The notes under the pieces were generated by a model. That model ran no database searches. It had not been told where the DNA came from and saw nothing but the letters and a program-made list of their open reading frames with translations. A DNA stretch of 64,000 bases, taken from assembly GCA_934667505.1 (NCBI GenBank), contig CAKULY010000004.1:1-64000 (forward strand). The letters are read 5' to 3'. This document shows positions 15,525 to 24,685 of this stretch, one piece after another. This DNA is from an uncultured Treponema sp. (GTDB lineage Bacteria > Spirochaetota > Spirochaetia > Treponematales > Treponemataceae). Positions within the stretch are counted from its first letter, which is position 1. Each line of letters starts with the position of its first letter. The position numbers and the translations under genes were made by a program.

Positions 15525-15929
15525 ATGACTGACACTCAAAAATTCAAGGCCGATGTAAAGCGGCTAATAAAGCACAACAGGGCTGACAACAACGGAAAAG
15601 TTAATGAAAATCAAATTTTCAAAGATATTGTTTCTATGTTTGTTCGTGCAAGTTCTGTTCCTAAAACCCTTTCTAGTTCTGTTGCATATTATTGGCTGGA
15701 AAATTACGTAAATTCATCGGCGCAAATGGAAAACGAGCCTACCGAAGAAAACCTTGACAAGCTATGCGCATTTCTTTCATTTTTAGAAAATTCCGATGAG
15801 GGCGAAGAATTGATTTCTGATTCAGACTGGAAGGAATTTGCAGATTTTGTTGACGAAGAAGCAGAAACTCTTCCTCTAGAAATTTTGCAAGATTTAATGA
15901 AGATTCTTGTTTCAAAGGGCGCAATATAA
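15525..15929 (+). CDS. Hypothetical acidic helical protein
   Basis: 134 residues, no recognised domain, no export signal. It is strongly acidic in the second half ('NSDEGEELISDSDWKEFADFVDEEAE') and appears all-helical. The stop is 4 nt before the start of the radical-SAM gene, so the two form an operon. A TAGTAT hexamer (15513-15518) ends 6 nt before the ATG and there is no Shine-Dalgarno, another likely leaderless start. The role could relate to the downstream enzyme, but nothing in the sequence shows it. Confidence 0.65.
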   Translation: MTDTQKFKADVKRLIKHNRADNNGKVNENQIFKDIVSMFVRASSVPKTLSSSVAYYWLENYVNSSAQMENEPTEENLDKLCAFLSFLENSDEGEELISDSDWKEFADFVDEEAETLPLEILQDLMKILVSKGAI

Positions 15930-15933
15930 CAAA

Positions 15934-16971
15934 ATGAATGAACTGTATTCAAAATGCGCGCAATGTCCTAGAAAATGCAGCGCAAACCGCAACGCAAACT
16001 GCTTAGGTTTTTGCGGAGAATCTGACAAAGTTAGAATTGCTGTGGCGTGCCTTCATTTTGGGGAAGAGCCGCTTATAACCGTTCACGGCGGAAGCGGAAC
16101 TATTTTTTTTACTGGCTGCACCTTGCGCTGCGCGTTCTGCCAAAACTATCAGATTTCGCAGAACGGAATGGGAACAGCAGTTTCAAAGGAAGAATTTGCG
16201 CAAATCTGCTTAAAACTGCAATCTTTAGGCGCGGAAAACATTAATTTAGTTACCGGAAGCCACGCAATCCCGAGACTTGCAGAGTATATTCAAGGCGCGC
16301 AAAACGCAGGATGCGCAATTCCTTTTTGCTGGAATTCTTCTGCCTTTGAAAATGTAGAAATGCTTGAGCTTTTAAAACCTCTTGTAAAAATTTGGCTTCC
16401 GGATTTTAAGACTTTAGACAAAAATCTTGCGGAAAAACTGTTCGCCACGCCGCAGTACCCGCAGGCGGCAGAAAAAGCAATTTTGTGGATGATAAAAAAT
16501 TTTCCTTTGCAGATTGCAGAAAAAAAGGCTGAAAATGAATATACGGACGCAAACGGACAAAAAGTCCAGAAAGGCGAAATCCGCGAAAAAATGATTCAAG
16601 GCGTGATTGTTCGCCATCTTTTTATGCCGGGAAAGTTTATGGAAACTGCAAACGTTCTTGAATGGCTAAAAAAACACGCAGACAAAAAGGCAATCATTTC
16701 GCTAATGAACCAGTACACGCCTGTTCCGTTTAAGGAAAACGAGCAGAAATCAGAGCGGCGAAAAAAAGCGCTTTCTGAAATTGAGAACAGGCTTGTAAAC
16801 AAGCAAGAAGATGAAGACTTGCAGGATTTAATTGAAGCCTATGATTTTGAAACTCTTTTTTACCAAGAGCTTACGGATGACACAAGCTGGCTTCCGGATT
16901 TTGCAAAAAGGCAGCCGTTTGGCAACAGGTTGGCGAGACCGGTCTGGCATTGGAATTTTGGATTTTTATAG
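15934..16971 (+). CDS. Radical SAM protein, PflA/PflX-like
   Basis: 345 residues from the ATG at 15934, which sits right after the preceding gene; the frame is open to 15907 but that would overlap. Residues 8-27 hold five Cys (CAQCPRKC...C...C), an additional metal-binding cluster typical of the PflX group. The radical-SAM signature CTLRCAFC is at 62-69, preceded by 'GGSGTIFFTG'. Such enzymes use a 4Fe-4S cluster and SAM to make a 5'-deoxyadenosyl radical; members are often named putative pyruvate-formate-lyase activating enzymes, but PflX itself has no proven substrate. The family's usual length is about 300, so the insertion near 200-225 is an extra. Confidence 0.8.
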   Translation: MNELYSKCAQCPRKCSANRNANCLGFCGESDKVRIAVACLHFGEEPLITVHGGSGTIFFTGCTLRCAFCQNYQISQNGMGTAVSKEEFAQICLKLQSLGAENINLVTGSHAIPRLAEYIQGAQNAGCAIPFCWNSSAFENVEMLELLKPLVKIWLPDFKTLDKNLAEKLFATPQYPQAAEKAILWMIKNFPLQIAEKKAENEYTDANGQKVQKGEIREKMIQGVIVRHLFMPGKFMETANVLEWLKKHADKKAIISLMNQYTPVPFKENEQKSERRKKALSEIENRLVNKQEDEDLQDLIEAYDFETLFYQELTDDTSWLPDFAKRQPFGNRLARPVWHWNFGFL

Positions 16972-16989
16972 AATACACTTGAAGCTTTC

Positions 16990-17017
16990 TTGATTTTTTT
17001 ACCATTCGGTATATACT
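16990..17017 (+). promoter_or_regulatory. Promoter of the TetR gene, leaderless
   Basis: TTGATT (16990-16995), 16-nt spacer, TATACT (17012-17017). Seven T-rich bases separate it from the ATG at 17025, with no Shine-Dalgarno. Confidence 0.6.
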
Positions 17018-17024
17018 CTTTTTT

Positions 17025-17615
17025 ATGATGACACTAGAAAATCAAACAGATTCTACTAAGAACAACATTTTTGAAGTTGCCCTAAAGCTCTTTTCAGAAA
17101 AAGGCTTTGACGCTGTAGGGGTTCAAGAAATCGTTGACAGGTCGGGAATAACAAAGCCGACTCTATACTACTACTATGGAAACAAAAAAGGAATTTTTGA
17201 AGCTATAATAAAAGAAAAAGGTCAAAGTCTTATAGATTGCACACGCACAGCTAGCAAGTATGAGCACAGTTTTATGGAGAGCCTTACAAAAATTCTAAAA
17301 TCGCAAATAGACTTTGCAAAAAAGGAAAGCGACTTTTTCAGGCTCCACTGCGCAATGATAAACAGCCCGGAAAATTCTGAAGCGCACGCAATTTATATGC
17401 CGGTTATAAGAGAGCATCGCGGTGTGATTATAGATTTTTTTATAAATTCAACTAACGAATTCGGCAATATGAGGGGAAAAGAAGCCCTGTACAGCACAAT
17501 GTTCTATTCGATAATGCTTTCTGTAGCCTTGCTTTCCCAAAAGGGCGTAATGCAAAATGACGAAGAAACGCTTTTCAATGTAGTCCATTCTTTTGTCTAC
17601 GGAGTCGCAGATTAA
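17025..17615 (+). CDS. TetR/AcrR-family transcriptional regulator
   Basis: 196 residues. The N-terminal helix-turn-helix is plain: 'IFEVALKLFSEKGFDAVGVQEIVDR' then 'SGITKPTLYYYYGNKKGIFEAII'. The C-terminal ligand domain is helical and not assignable. The downstream gene is malQ, 124 nt away and separated by a repeat, so regulation of starch use is possible but not shown. Two ATGs in tandem (17025, 17028) could be used. The -10 TATACT lies 7 nt upstream. Confidence 0.85.
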   Translation: MMTLENQTDSTKNNIFEVALKLFSEKGFDAVGVQEIVDRSGITKPTLYYYYGNKKGIFEAIIKEKGQSLIDCTRTASKYEHSFMESLTKILKSQIDFAKKESDFFRLHCAMINSPENSEAHAIYMPVIREHRGVIIDFFINSTNEFGNMRGKEALYSTMFYSIMLSVALLSQKGVMQNDEETLFNVVHSFVYGVAD

Positions 17616-17620
17616 ATAGA

Positions 17621-17670
17621 GCAAACTTCGCTTTTATTCATTTTCCTAAAAAACCAACGCTTGAGTTAAT
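17621..17670 (-). repeat. R4 repeat, partial copy
   Basis: The plus strand has the core CTTTTATTCATTTTCCTAAA shared with copies at 31459, 57270 and 58074. On the minus strand it reads AGGAAAATGAATAAAAGC. The flanking arms here (ACCAACGCTTGAGTT on the right) do not form a good palindrome, so the copy is incomplete. It lies between the TetR and malQ genes. Confidence 0.65.
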
Positions 17671-17726
17671 TCACTTATTTGTGTTATTTGTTCTATTTTT
17701 TTTTAACACATCTTTTAAAGCCGTGT

Positions 17727-17732
17727 TATAAT
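17727..17732 (+). promoter_or_regulatory. -10 element of malQ, leaderless
   Basis: A consensus TATAAT ends 7 nt (AACCCTT) before the ATG at 17740. A possible -35 is TTAACA at 17703-17708 with an 18-nt spacer. Confidence 0.6.
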
Positions 17733-17739
17733 AACCCTT

Positions 17740-19791
17740 ATGAATACTTTAAAAAAATCAACTGGCGTTTCAATTCCTTTGGGCGCTATATACACGGAAA
17801 AAAAAGACGGTAATGTAATCGGGGAATTTACAGATCTTCCAGAATTCGCTTCACTGTGCAAAAAAGCAGGACTTTCTATTTTGCAGCTGCTGCCTGTAAA
17901 CGACACAGGAACACAGTCTAGCCCTTACAGCGGACTTTCTGCATTTGCCCTTCATCCAATTTACATCGACATAAAAGCGCTTCCTGAATTTAAGGAACTT
18001 TATTCTTCTGACAAAAAATTTGCATCAGAATACAATAAGATGATAAAAAACTTTCCTTACAGCAGCGATGGTCGATACAACTACGAAGGAATCTTGAACG
18101 CAAAGACAAGCCTCCTTGAAAAAATCTACCATTCCACAGAAATGTATAAAGATGGCAAGGCTGACGAAAAGACAGAAAAATGGATAAAGAAAAATCCATG
18201 GATTAAAAACTATGCCGTATACAAAAATCTAAAAGCCAAATACAAGCAGGCTTCTTGGAAAGAATGGGCAAAATCAGACAAGAATGTAACTGAAAAAGAA
18301 ATAAAAAAACGCTGGGAAGACGAAAAACTTGCAAAAGCCCACCTTTTTTATTGCTGGGTTCAAATGCGGGCAAACGAACAGTTTAAGTCTGCGACTGACA
18401 AAGTAAAAAAAGAAGGAATAATTCTTAAGGGCGACATGCCGATTCTTATGAACGAAGATTCTTGCGACGCCTGGGCGCTTCCGGGAATTTTCAATCACAA
18501 CTTAAGGGCAGGCTCTCCTGTTGACGGTCCAAATCCTACTGGACAGAACTGGGGCTTTCCAACTTATAACTGGGAATACTTAAAGGAACACAAATACAGC
18601 TGGTGGATTGACCGCCTAAAATCGGCTTCACAATACTATGGGGCTTACCGCCTGGACCACATTCTTGGATTCTTTAGAATTTGGGCTATTCCGGAGCGCG
18701 ACACAACCGCCGTTTTAGGACACACAGTTCCTTACGTTCCAATAACACGCGACGAGCTCCATTCAATCGGTTTTGACGATGGAAGGATTCGATGGCTCAG
18801 CCAGCCCCACGTTTCTACGGGCGCTATTCAAGACATCACTTGGAACAAAGAAACTGCAACTAAGATTCTTGAAAAATTTATGAACAGAATCGGAAACGAA
18901 GAGCTTTGGCTTTTTAAAAAATCTGTAAGCGGCGACAAAGATTTCTATGAATCAAACCTTTCTGAATTCTGCCAAGGGGACTCTGAACAGCGCGTAAAAG
19001 ACAAGCTAAGCTTGTGCTGGCGAGACCGCTGCTTAATCGAAATTGAAAACGACCGCTTTGTTCCGGTTTGGACGTACTACACTTCTACTGCATGGAATTC
19101 TTTAAACGATTCTGAAAAAGAAAAACTTAAATCCCTTATAAATCAAACAGAATACAAGCAAGACAAGCTTTGGGAAACTCAGTCCGACGAAATTCTTTCT
19201 ACTTTGACCAAATCTGTAGACATGATTCCTTGCGGAGAAGATTTAGGCGCAAATCTTCCTTGCCTTCCTCACATAATGACAAAGAACAACATACTTGCTC
19301 TTAGAGTTATGCGCTGGACAAGAAACTGGGAGCTTCCGGGAAAACCTTACGTTCCTTTAAAGGATATTACATATCTTTCTGTAGCAACGACTTCCGTTCA
19401 CGACTCTCCGACTGTTCGCCAGTGGTGGCACGAAGACCGCGAGGGCTCAAGCCTTTTTGTCAGAACAAATCCATGGGCATTCGGAATTGAAGGCTGGGAC
19501 ACAGAAAAAATGGAAAGAATTGCAAATTCAGACTTTTCTCCAGAAATCGCAGAAAACTACTTAAAAGCGGTTGCCAGGGCGAACAGCGTCTGGTGCATAC
19601 ATCCTTTGCAGGACTTTATCGCCATGAATAAAAACTATTGGCTGCAAAATCCGAGCAATGAACAAATAAATATTCCTGGCTCTGTAAACGAATTTAACTG
19701 GACATACAGAATTCCAGTTTCAGTGGAAACATTGGAAAAAGATTCTGACCTAATCGGAAAGATAAACGAGATAGTAAAACTACACGAATAA
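17740..19791 (+). CDS. malQ: 4-alpha-glucanotransferase (amylomaltase, GH77)
   Basis: 683 residues, in the range of bacterial MalQ. It transfers alpha-1,4-glucan segments between maltodextrins and frees glucose. The three catalytic acids are visible: nucleophile D306 in 'YRLDHILGFFR', acid/base E500 in 'CGEDLG', and D555 in 'HDSPTVRQWW'. 'QLLPVNDTG...SPYSGLSAFALHP' is the conserved N-terminal acceptor region. There is no export signal, so it is cytosolic. A GH13 enzyme follows after 17 nt, giving an intracellular maltodextrin pair that could process what the surface operon at 3047-6833 brings in. Confidence 0.95.
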   Translation: MNTLKKSTGVSIPLGAIYTEKKDGNVIGEFTDLPEFASLCKKAGLSILQLLPVNDTGTQSSPYSGLSAFALHPIYIDIKALPEFKELYSSDKKFASEYNKMIKNFPYSSDGRYNYEGILNAKTSLLEKIYHSTEMYKDGKADEKTEKWIKKNPWIKNYAVYKNLKAKYKQASWKEWAKSDKNVTEKEIKKRWEDEKLAKAHLFYCWVQMRANEQFKSATDKVKKEGIILKGDMPILMNEDSCDAWALPGIFNHNLRAGSPVDGPNPTGQNWGFPTYNWEYLKEHKYSWWIDRLKSASQYYGAYRLDHILGFFRIWAIPERDTTAVLGHTVPYVPITRDELHSIGFDDGRIRWLSQPHVSTGAIQDITWNKETATKILEKFMNRIGNEELWLFKKSVSGDKDFYESNLSEFCQGDSEQRVKDKLSLCWRDRCLIEIENDRFVPVWTYYTSTAWNSLNDSEKEKLKSLINQTEYKQDKLWETQSDEILSTLTKSVDMIPCGEDLGANLPCLPHIMTKNNILALRVMRWTRNWELPGKPYVPLKDITYLSVATTSVHDSPTVRQWWHEDREGSSLFVRTNPWAFGIEGWDTEKMERIANSDFSPEIAENYLKAVARANSVWCIHPLQDFIAMNKNYWLQNPSNEQINIPGSVNEFNWTYRIPVSVETLEKDSDLIGKINEIVKLHE

Positions 19792-19808
19792 AAGGAAGGA
19801 TGGAAAAC

Positions 19809-22800
19809 ATGAAAATATCTTACAATGAATTCCACATAAGCAGAGAAATACGAGACTTCTGCAAGTTTGACCAGCAACTCTACTCTTCTAGCGGAAATGT
19901 TGTTCTAGCAAACATTCAGGCGGTTAGAAAGTTTGCAGAAAAGTTCAACACTTATTTTGATGAAAAAGGCGAAAGCTCAAAAAGAATTAGCGCCGGCTCA
20001 TTGAATGCGATGGGCTTAATCGATGAAATTTTTCACTACGTCTGCATGATGTACCGCCGCGACAAGCAAGGCGACGCTTTTGAAAAAATTCTGCAAGAGC
20101 TTGACTCATCTTTTTCAAAGGAAGAAATAGACAAGCTTCTTTTAGAATTTTCTGAAGAATTTCCTCCTGTAGAAGTGTACCAAGGAAAAACGTCTGCAAA
20201 AGAATACCTTGAAAGAACTGCTATTGATGCCGGAACTGGAAAGATGCGTTCAAACCGCGAGCAGACTTTGGAAGAAATGATTTTGCTTCGCCTTGCAAAC
20301 GAAAATCCGGCATTTAAGCCTTTCGCAGTTCTTTTTGATGACAAAAAGCTTGCTGAAAACCCACTTTACGACAAAGCTTGGGCAACAATCCAAAAAGATT
20401 TTGCTTCTATGCCAAAGTTCGGGCCTTTCAACCACGACTTAATCACAATGCTTAGAGAACCTGTTGTATTCAGCCCGAACAGCCTGAAAGGTCAGCTAGA
20501 CTATATCCGCCAGTACTGGTCGGAAATGCTTGGAGAATTTTTAAGGCGGCTTCTTTCTGGAATGGACACGCTTACCGAAGAAGAAAAAATGTTCATGCAC
20601 TACAACCCGATAAACGGCGGCGAAGTGAACATGGAAGCCTACAATTACGACGGTCTGATGAAAGAATACGAACGGTTCAGCCCGGACCGCGAATGGATGC
20701 CACGCGTAATTCTTATGGCGAAAACGGTTCTTGTCTGGCTTGACCAGCTTACAAAAAAATACAACCGCCCAATCACGCGGCTTGACCAGATTCCAGACGA
20801 GGAGCTGGACGCCTTGCGCGACGAAGGCTTTACAGGCTTGTGGCTTATAGGCTTGTGGACACGCTCGAACGCTTCTAAACGAATTAAGCAGCTGTGCGGA
20901 AATCCTGAAGCGGCCGCTTCCGCTTATTCACTTTACGACTACAATATCGCGGAAAACATCGGCGGCTGGGATGCGCTTTCCAACCTTAGGACAAGACTTT
21001 GGCAGAGAGGAATCCGCCTAGCTTCGGACATGGTTCCAAATCACACTGGAATGGACAGCGACTGGGTTGTAAACCGCCCTGATTTATTCGTTCAGCGCAG
21101 AGATTTGCCTTCGCCTTCTTATACATTCAACGGAGAAAACCTTTCTTGGGATCCTAATGTTGGAGTCTGGCTGGAAGATCATTACTACAATCATTCAGAC
21201 TGTTCAGTTGTATTTAAGCGCGTCGACTTCCGCAACGGCGACACTCGCTACATTTACCACGGAAATGACGGAACTGGTATGCCGTGGAACGATACCGCCC
21301 AGATTGACTTTTTGAATCCGGAGGCGCGCGAGGCGGTTATGCAGGACATCTTGCACGTTGCACGGAACTTCCCGATTATCCGTTTTGACGCGGCGATGGT
21401 TCTTGCAAAAAAATCAATCCGCAGGCTTTGGTATCCAAAACCGGGTTCAGGCGGAGACATTTACTCGCGCAGCGAATACGCCCTTTCTGACCAGGAATTT
21501 GAGGCAAAGATTCCAAACGAATTCTGGCGCGAAGTTGTTGACCGCGTTGCAAAAGAAGTTCCAGACACGCTTTTGCTTGCCGAAGCGTTCTGGATGATGG
21601 AAGGCTACTTTGTACGCACCTTGGGTATGCACCGCGTTTACAATTCAGCGTTCATGAACATGCTTAAAAAGGAAGAAAACCAGAAATACCGAGATTCTGT
21701 AAAGAACACAATCAAGTTTGACCCGCAGATTCTTAAACGCTACGTAAACTTTATGAACAACCCGGATGAAGACACAGCCGTTGCCCAGTTCGGAAAAGAC
21801 GACAAATATTTTGGTGTCTGCACATTGATGATTACAATGCCAGGTCTTCCAATGTTTGGCCACGGCCAGATTGAAGGATTTACAGAAAAATACGGAATGG
21901 AATTCACAAAGGCCTACAAGAACGAAACTCCAGACCAAAATCTTATAAACCGGCACTGGCACGACATCTTCCCGCTGATGAAGAAGAGGTATATCTTTGC
22001 AAACGTTGAAAACTTCCTGTTCTACGATGTCTGGGACAACGGACATGTAAACGAAAATATTTTCGCTTATTCAAACTCTTACGGAAACGAATATTCAGTT
22101 GTCTTCTATAATAATAAGTACGAACGCGCTCAAGGCTGGATAAAACAGTCTTGCGATTACGCTATAAAAGTCGGAAAGACTGAAGAGCAGCACGTTGAAA
22201 TGCGCTCAAAATCAATTTCTGAAGGATTGAATCTTCACGCAGAAGATGACAAGTTCTGCATTTTCCGCGAGCACCGCTCTGGTCTTTGGTTCGTGCGCCG
22301 CAGCCGGGAAATTTGCGAGCGAGGAATGTACATCGGTCTGAACGGATTTGAATACCAGGTTTACCTGGACATCCACGAAGTTTGCGACGGCGCAGACCAC
22401 AAGTATCAGATTTTGTGCGACACTTTGCAGGGACGTGGCTGCTACGACCTTGAAACTGAATGGGAAGAAATCTGCTACCGCGAGCTTTACCAAACGTTCA
22501 GCACATTTGCAAATGCGGTTATTCCAGAAATTCACTTAATTTTGAATCCTGTAACAGAAAAAAAGCCTGCTGCCGCAAAAATAAAGAAAGAAATAAAAGC
22601 CTTGCTTGAAAGCGCAAAAACGGCTGCAATAAATTTCTATCAAACCGCAAACGAATTTGCTGGACTTGGCGCAAAACTTGTTACTCCAGAAAAACAGTTT
22701 GAAACATTCGGAAAACTTCTTGAAAAAATTGTTCTTACAAAGCAAGAAATTAGCCCTAAAAAACAAGCGGACCTTATTTCCGCTTTGAAAAAGTGCAAGA

Positions 22801-23345
22801 ATGCAGAAAACTTTATCTGCGCGGCAATGAGTTTTGACAAAAACCTTGACGATTTGCTAGTTTCTTACGCAATGGTAAAAGAATATGCTGATATGGGTCT
22901 TGCAAAAAAATGGGCTCTAAACAGAAAAATTCACGAATTCTTTTCTGGCGCAGGAGCTTGCAAATGCGACATGAAATACGAGCTTTCAAGACTTTTTTCC
23001 ATAGCAGAAATTGCAGCTTCAAAGAATTCTGAAAAAGACGAAAAAAAGGCGGCATTTAAAATTGTAAATTCGCTTACAGAAGGTGAACTTGCAAACCTTT
23101 TGACCGGCGCTAATTCCTTTAACGGAATAGTTTGGTTCAATAAAGAAACTGCAGAAAAATCTGTTGCCGATGTATTTGTGCTTTCTTTACTAGATGGCAA
23201 AAAGGACGAAGAAATCCTTGATTTATTTGGCAAAATTGTAAAAGCTATGCAAAGTGCTGAATACAAATGCGCAGAATGGATAAAACCGTTCGCCCCAAAA
23301 GAAAAGAAAGCCGCTGCAAAAAAGCCTGCTTCTAAGAAAAAATAG
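19809..23345 (+). CDS. Large GH13 (alpha-amylase family) glycosyl hydrolase
   Basis: 1178 residues from the ATG at 19809; an ATG at 19800 is too close to the AGGAAGG site at 19793-19799. The catalytic barrel spans roughly 300-800: region I 'DMVPNHTG' (D407), region II 'IIRFDAAM' with nucleophile D527, region III 'LLAEAFW' with acid/base E592, and region IV 'MNNPDED' with D653. In region IV the usual His before the Asp is Pro652. A 300-residue N-terminal helical part and a long C-terminal helical part with a basic tail (PKEKKAAAKKPASKKK) flank it. No signal peptide, so cytosolic. Co-transcribed with malQ. Exact specificity is unknown. Confidence 0.85.
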   Translation: MKISYNEFHISREIRDFCKFDQQLYSSSGNVVLANIQAVRKFAEKFNTYFDEKGESSKRISAGSLNAMGLIDEIFHYVCMMYRRDKQGDAFEKILQELDSSFSKEEIDKLLLEFSEEFPPVEVYQGKTSAKEYLERTAIDAGTGKMRSNREQTLEEMILLRLANENPAFKPFAVLFDDKKLAENPLYDKAWATIQKDFASMPKFGPFNHDLITMLREPVVFSPNSLKGQLDYIRQYWSEMLGEFLRRLLSGMDTLTEEEKMFMHYNPINGGEVNMEAYNYDGLMKEYERFSPDREWMPRVILMAKTVLVWLDQLTKKYNRPITRLDQIPDEELDALRDEGFTGLWLIGLWTRSNASKRIKQLCGNPEAAASAYSLYDYNIAENIGGWDALSNLRTRLWQRGIRLASDMVPNHTGMDSDWVVNRPDLFVQRRDLPSPSYTFNGENLSWDPNVGVWLEDHYYNHSDCSVVFKRVDFRNGDTRYIYHGNDGTGMPWNDTAQIDFLNPEAREAVMQDILHVARNFPIIRFDAAMVLAKKSIRRLWYPKPGSGGDIYSRSEYALSDQEFEAKIPNEFWREVVDRVAKEVPDTLLLAEAFWMMEGYFVRTLGMHRVYNSAFMNMLKKEENQKYRDSVKNTIKFDPQILKRYVNFMNNPDEDTAVAQFGKDDKYFGVCTLMITMPGLPMFGHGQIEGFTEKYGMEFTKAYKNETPDQNLINRHWHDIFPLMKKRYIFANVENFLFYDVWDNGHVNENIFAYSNSYGNEYSVVFYNNKYERAQGWIKQSCDYAIKVGKTEEQHVEMRSKSISEGLNLHAEDDKFCIFREHRSGLWFVRRSREICERGMYIGLNGFEYQVYLDIHEVCDGADHKYQILCDTLQGRGCYDLETEWEEICYRELYQTFSTFANAVIPEIHLILNPVTEKKPAAAKIKKEIKALLESAKTAAINFYQTANEFAGLGAKLVTPEKQFETFGKLLEKIVLTKQEISPKKQADLISALKKCKNAENFICAAMSFDKNLDDLLVSYAMVKEYADMGLAKKWALNRKIHEFFSGAGACKCDMKYELSRLFSIAEIAASKNSEKDEKKAAFKIVNSLTEGELANLLTGANSFNGIVWFNKETAEKSVADVFVLSLLDGKKDEEILDLFGKIVKAMQSAEYKCAEWIKPFAPKEKKAAAKKPASKKK

Positions 23346-23350
23346 CAGAC

Positions 23351-24655
23351 TTAAATACGGCTTATAACAGCCCTAAGCTCTTCCAAAGTTTTTATACTTG
23401 GAAGGGCTTTTTTTATAGGCTTAAGGCTCTGCTGCACGCAATCTCTTGTTTCTGGAACTTCACCTACCGTGTGCCGAACAAAGTCTGCGCTAAGAGCAGG
23501 GTCATCGCGGGCTATTAGAACTGTAGCAGAATCATCTTCGCAAGAAGCCTGCCTAGAAAGAACGGCAGCATACGCTCCAGCAGTGTGGCGGTCCGCAAGA
23601 ACCTTGTACTTTAAGAACAGTTGTTTTGCTGCGCTGTCAATATCAGCTTTAGAAATCTTTCTAGGATAAATAAAATGCTTCATCATAAGTTCATTCGTGC
23701 TAAAAACTTCTTCCAATCTTTCTAAATTAGACGGCTCGGAAGGGTCTGCGCTTTCGCGCTCATTAACAGGAACTATGGAATCCAGCAAAATAGGATTGCC
23801 AACTGCATCCACGCCAAGCGATGGGGTTGAAGGGATTACAAAACCGTTCAAAGGAAGCGCGAACTGCCAGGCATATAAGCCTGCAACAAGGTTGCTGTAA
23901 TTTCCTGGAGCAAGGGCATAATTTATATTGCAATGAAGCTTGTTTTTAATACGAGAAAAAGCAAAAGGATAAAAAAAAGCTTGCGGCAGAAGCCTTCCGA
24001 TATTCGCTGTGTTCGCAACCGTTAAATGCCTTTGGCTTACAAAAGCCCTGTCTGAAAAAACTTTTTTTACAAGACTGTGGCAAACATCTTCTGAACCGTC
24101 AACTTCTATTGGATAAATATTTCCGCCGTTCCAAACAAAGTCTTCTTCATTCATTCCCCGGACTAAACCTTTTGGAGAAAGAACAACGGCCTTTAGATTC
24201 TTTTTTCCGCGCAGCGCGAACGCAAGGCTTGCTCCAAGCTCCCCGTTTGACGACACATCAAGAAAAATCGCATTATCGCCACGCAGCTGAAGTATTGTTT
24301 CTAAGCAAGAAGCGAGATACGAAACTCCAAAATCGCGATGCATTCCTGTAGGACCATGGTATATTTCTAAAAGAAAAAGCTTTTCATCTAACTGCTTTAT
24401 TTCTGGAGAAAATTTAAATGCTTTGGTAGCTATGGTTTCGCATATAATTGGACTAAATTCATCTTTTATAAAAGCAGAAGTCAAAGAACCTGCAATCGAA
24501 GCAAACGATGTGTTTTCGTCCATAAAGGTTATCCATCGGCGCAAGTCGTCTGTTTCATAAGGAACATAAAGTCCGCCGTCCTTTGGCATACAGTTCAAAA
24601 CAGCTTGCGCAAAACCTACTGATTCTTTTTTATTTCTAGTGCTCGTAAATCTCAT
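23351..24655 (-). CDS. Threonine-synthase-like protein lacking the PLP lysine
   Basis: 434 residues with the overall ThrC layout: 'TRNKKESVGFAQAVLNCMPKDGGLYVP' at the N-terminus, 'IYHGPTGMHRDFG' at 98-110, 'SSNGELGASLA', 'VANTANIGRLLPQ' and 'PSTPSLGVDAVGNPI'. Threonine synthase converts O-phosphohomoserine to threonine using PLP bound to the Lys of GPTxAFKDFG. Here that position is Arg107, and AF is MH, so ordinary PLP chemistry looks impossible. The gene is intact and not obviously decaying, suggesting a changed function. It converges with the GH13 gene, 5 nt apart. A TATAAT lies 8 nt before the ATG, no Shine-Dalgarno. Confidence 0.75.
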   Translation of the reverse strand: MRFTSTRNKKESVGFAQAVLNCMPKDGGLYVPYETDDLRRWITFMDENTSFASIAGSLTSAFIKDEFSPIICETIATKAFKFSPEIKQLDEKLFLLEIYHGPTGMHRDFGVSYLASCLETILQLRGDNAIFLDVSSNGELGASLAFALRGKKNLKAVVLSPKGLVRGMNEEDFVWNGGNIYPIEVDGSEDVCHSLVKKVFSDRAFVSQRHLTVANTANIGRLLPQAFFYPFAFSRIKNKLHCNINYALAPGNYSNLVAGLYAWQFALPLNGFVIPSTPSLGVDAVGNPILLDSIVPVNERESADPSEPSNLERLEEVFSTNELMMKHFIYPRKISKADIDSAAKQLFLKYKVLADRHTAGAYAAVLSRQASCEDDSATVLIARDDPALSADFVRHTVGEVPETRDCVQQSLKPIKKALPSIKTLEELRAVISRI

Positions 24656-24663
24656 ATAGCGAA

Positions 24664-24669
24664 ATTATA
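24664..24669 (-). promoter_or_regulatory. -10 element of the threonine-synthase-like gene
   Basis: Minus strand GTGCTATAATTT with TATAAT at 24669-24664, 8 nt before the ATG at 24655. The aminopeptidase start at 25891 is preceded by the same GTGCTATAATTT. Confidence 0.55.
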
Positions 24670-24685
24670 GCACAACACAACTTGT

